The notes under the pieces are model-generated. The model saw only the letters and a program-made list of their open reading frames with translations, was not told the origin of the DNA and did no database searches. Below are positions 4,861 to 5,181 of a DNA stretch of 5,181 nt, one piece after another. The translations under genes were made by a program, and so were the position numbers. The stretch is from Verrucomicrobiota bacterium (lineage in GTDB: Bacteria > Verrucomicrobiota > Verrucomicrobiia > Chthoniobacterales > UBA6821), in contig VHCR01000118.1 in the NCBI GenBank assembly GCA_016871655.1, forward strand, positions 1 to 5,181. The letters are read 5' to 3'. Each line of letters opens with the position of its first letter. Positions within the stretch are counted from its first letter, which is position 1.

Positions 4861-5181
4861 TCACCGCGCCCCACCCCAAGAAACACCTCCATCAACCGTG
4901 ATAACGCTTCCCGTGAGATAAGGCGATGCCTTATTCGATGCGAGATAGAGAATCGTTCCATCAAGATCGCTTGGCTTTGCGATAAAATGGAGCGGAATGA
5001 GGCGTTTGATTTCAGCACGCTGTTCTTCCGTTTGCAATTTGTAATCTGTAGCCGGCGTATGAACAAGCCCCGGCACAATACAATTAATCCGAATCCCTGC
5101 ATCACCCAACTCTCCGACTAACGCTTTCGTCATTTGAATGATCGCTGCCTTTGAGGCGCAGTAACCTGCGCGATTGGGATA
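4861..5181 (-). CDS. SDR family oxidoreductase, C-terminal part
   Basis: The last 106 residues of a short-chain dehydrogenase/reductase; its start lies beyond the right edge, and the frame is open to base 5181. The catalytic YxxxK motif is visible at once (GYCASK, residues 6-11 of this part; Tyr7, Lys11), followed by IRINCIVPGLVHTPATDY (the NxxxPG segment and substrate lid), a variable helix, and the closing DLDGTILYLASNKASPYLTGSVITVDGG typical of FabG-like NAD(P)H-dependent enzymes. The end VSWGGAR is shared with the relic at 4111-4188. The Met at 5133 is internal, not a start. It is probably the first gene seen here of the minus-strand unit. Substrate cannot be inferred from this part. Confidence 0.95.
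   Translation of the reverse strand, partial: YPNRAGYCASKAAIIQMTKALVGELGDAGIRINCIVPGLVHTPATDYKLQTEEQRAEIKRLIPLHFIAKPSDLDGTILYLASNKASPYLTGSVITVDGGVSWGGAR

Noticed and set aside
4818..5121. Alternative frames on both strands over the SDR gene end
   Set aside because: The SDR frame carries YxxxK, NxxxPG and the family C-terminus; the other frames have no recognisable pattern.
1..5181. CRISPR array, tRNA, rRNA or insertion sequence
   Set aside because: No regularly spaced repeats, no cloverleaf with a CCA-type end, no rRNA-like sequence and no transposase frame were found.

Overview
The window looks like bacterial chromosome of moderate, AT-leaning base composition (roughly 40% G+C by eye), densely packed and with mostly short gene gaps. 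The gene set (a short ABC-F ATPase, a GNAT acetyltransferase, a DCC/DUF393 protein, a dinJ-yafQ-like toxin-antitoxin pair, an SDR dehydrogenase) fits a Gram-negative bacterium. The ABC-F subtype and the overall flavour recall host-associated lineages such as Legionellales/Coxiellaceae or Chlamydia-like bacteria. That assignment is an impression, not a demonstration.

Layout, left to right. Positions 1-70 hold a GC-rich imperfect palindrome with perfect 10-bp outer arms, cut off at the window edge. A two-domain ABC-F ATPase follows on the minus strand (141-1544). In front of it lies a 179-bp gap (1545-1723) that reads as a complete attenuation leader: a sigma70-type promoter, a 5' hairpin, a 7-codon leader peptide (MKKDLLK), and mutually exclusive stems, one of which sequesters the ABC-F ribosome-binding region. 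Upstream is a GNAT acetyltransferase (1724-2200, minus). Facing away from it is a small thioredoxin-fold/ATP10-like protein (2251-2763, plus), which converges on the next gene with a 4-bp overlap at TTAA.

From 2760 to the right edge everything is on the minus strand. In transcription order there is an SDR dehydrogenase (enters from the right edge, ends at 4861), a RelB/DinJ antitoxin and a YafQ toxin (4791-4194), a 25-codon relic of a second SDR gene (4188-4111), a YciI-transglutaminase-like fusion protein (4097-3204), and a DCC-family thiol-disulfide oxidoreductase (3188-2760). The SDR relic joins an SDR N-terminus directly to an SDR C-terminus. Because it sits immediately before the YciI-fusion gene, the toxin-antitoxin module is bracketed by the 3' end of one SDR and the remains of another.

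The two results most worth following are the ABC-F leader, which has the architecture of drug-inducible ribosome-stalling attenuators, and the duplicated/deleted SDR around the toxin-antitoxin pair. The YciI-transglutaminase fusion is a third, smaller point. All functional statements rest on motif reading by eye; no database search was possible.
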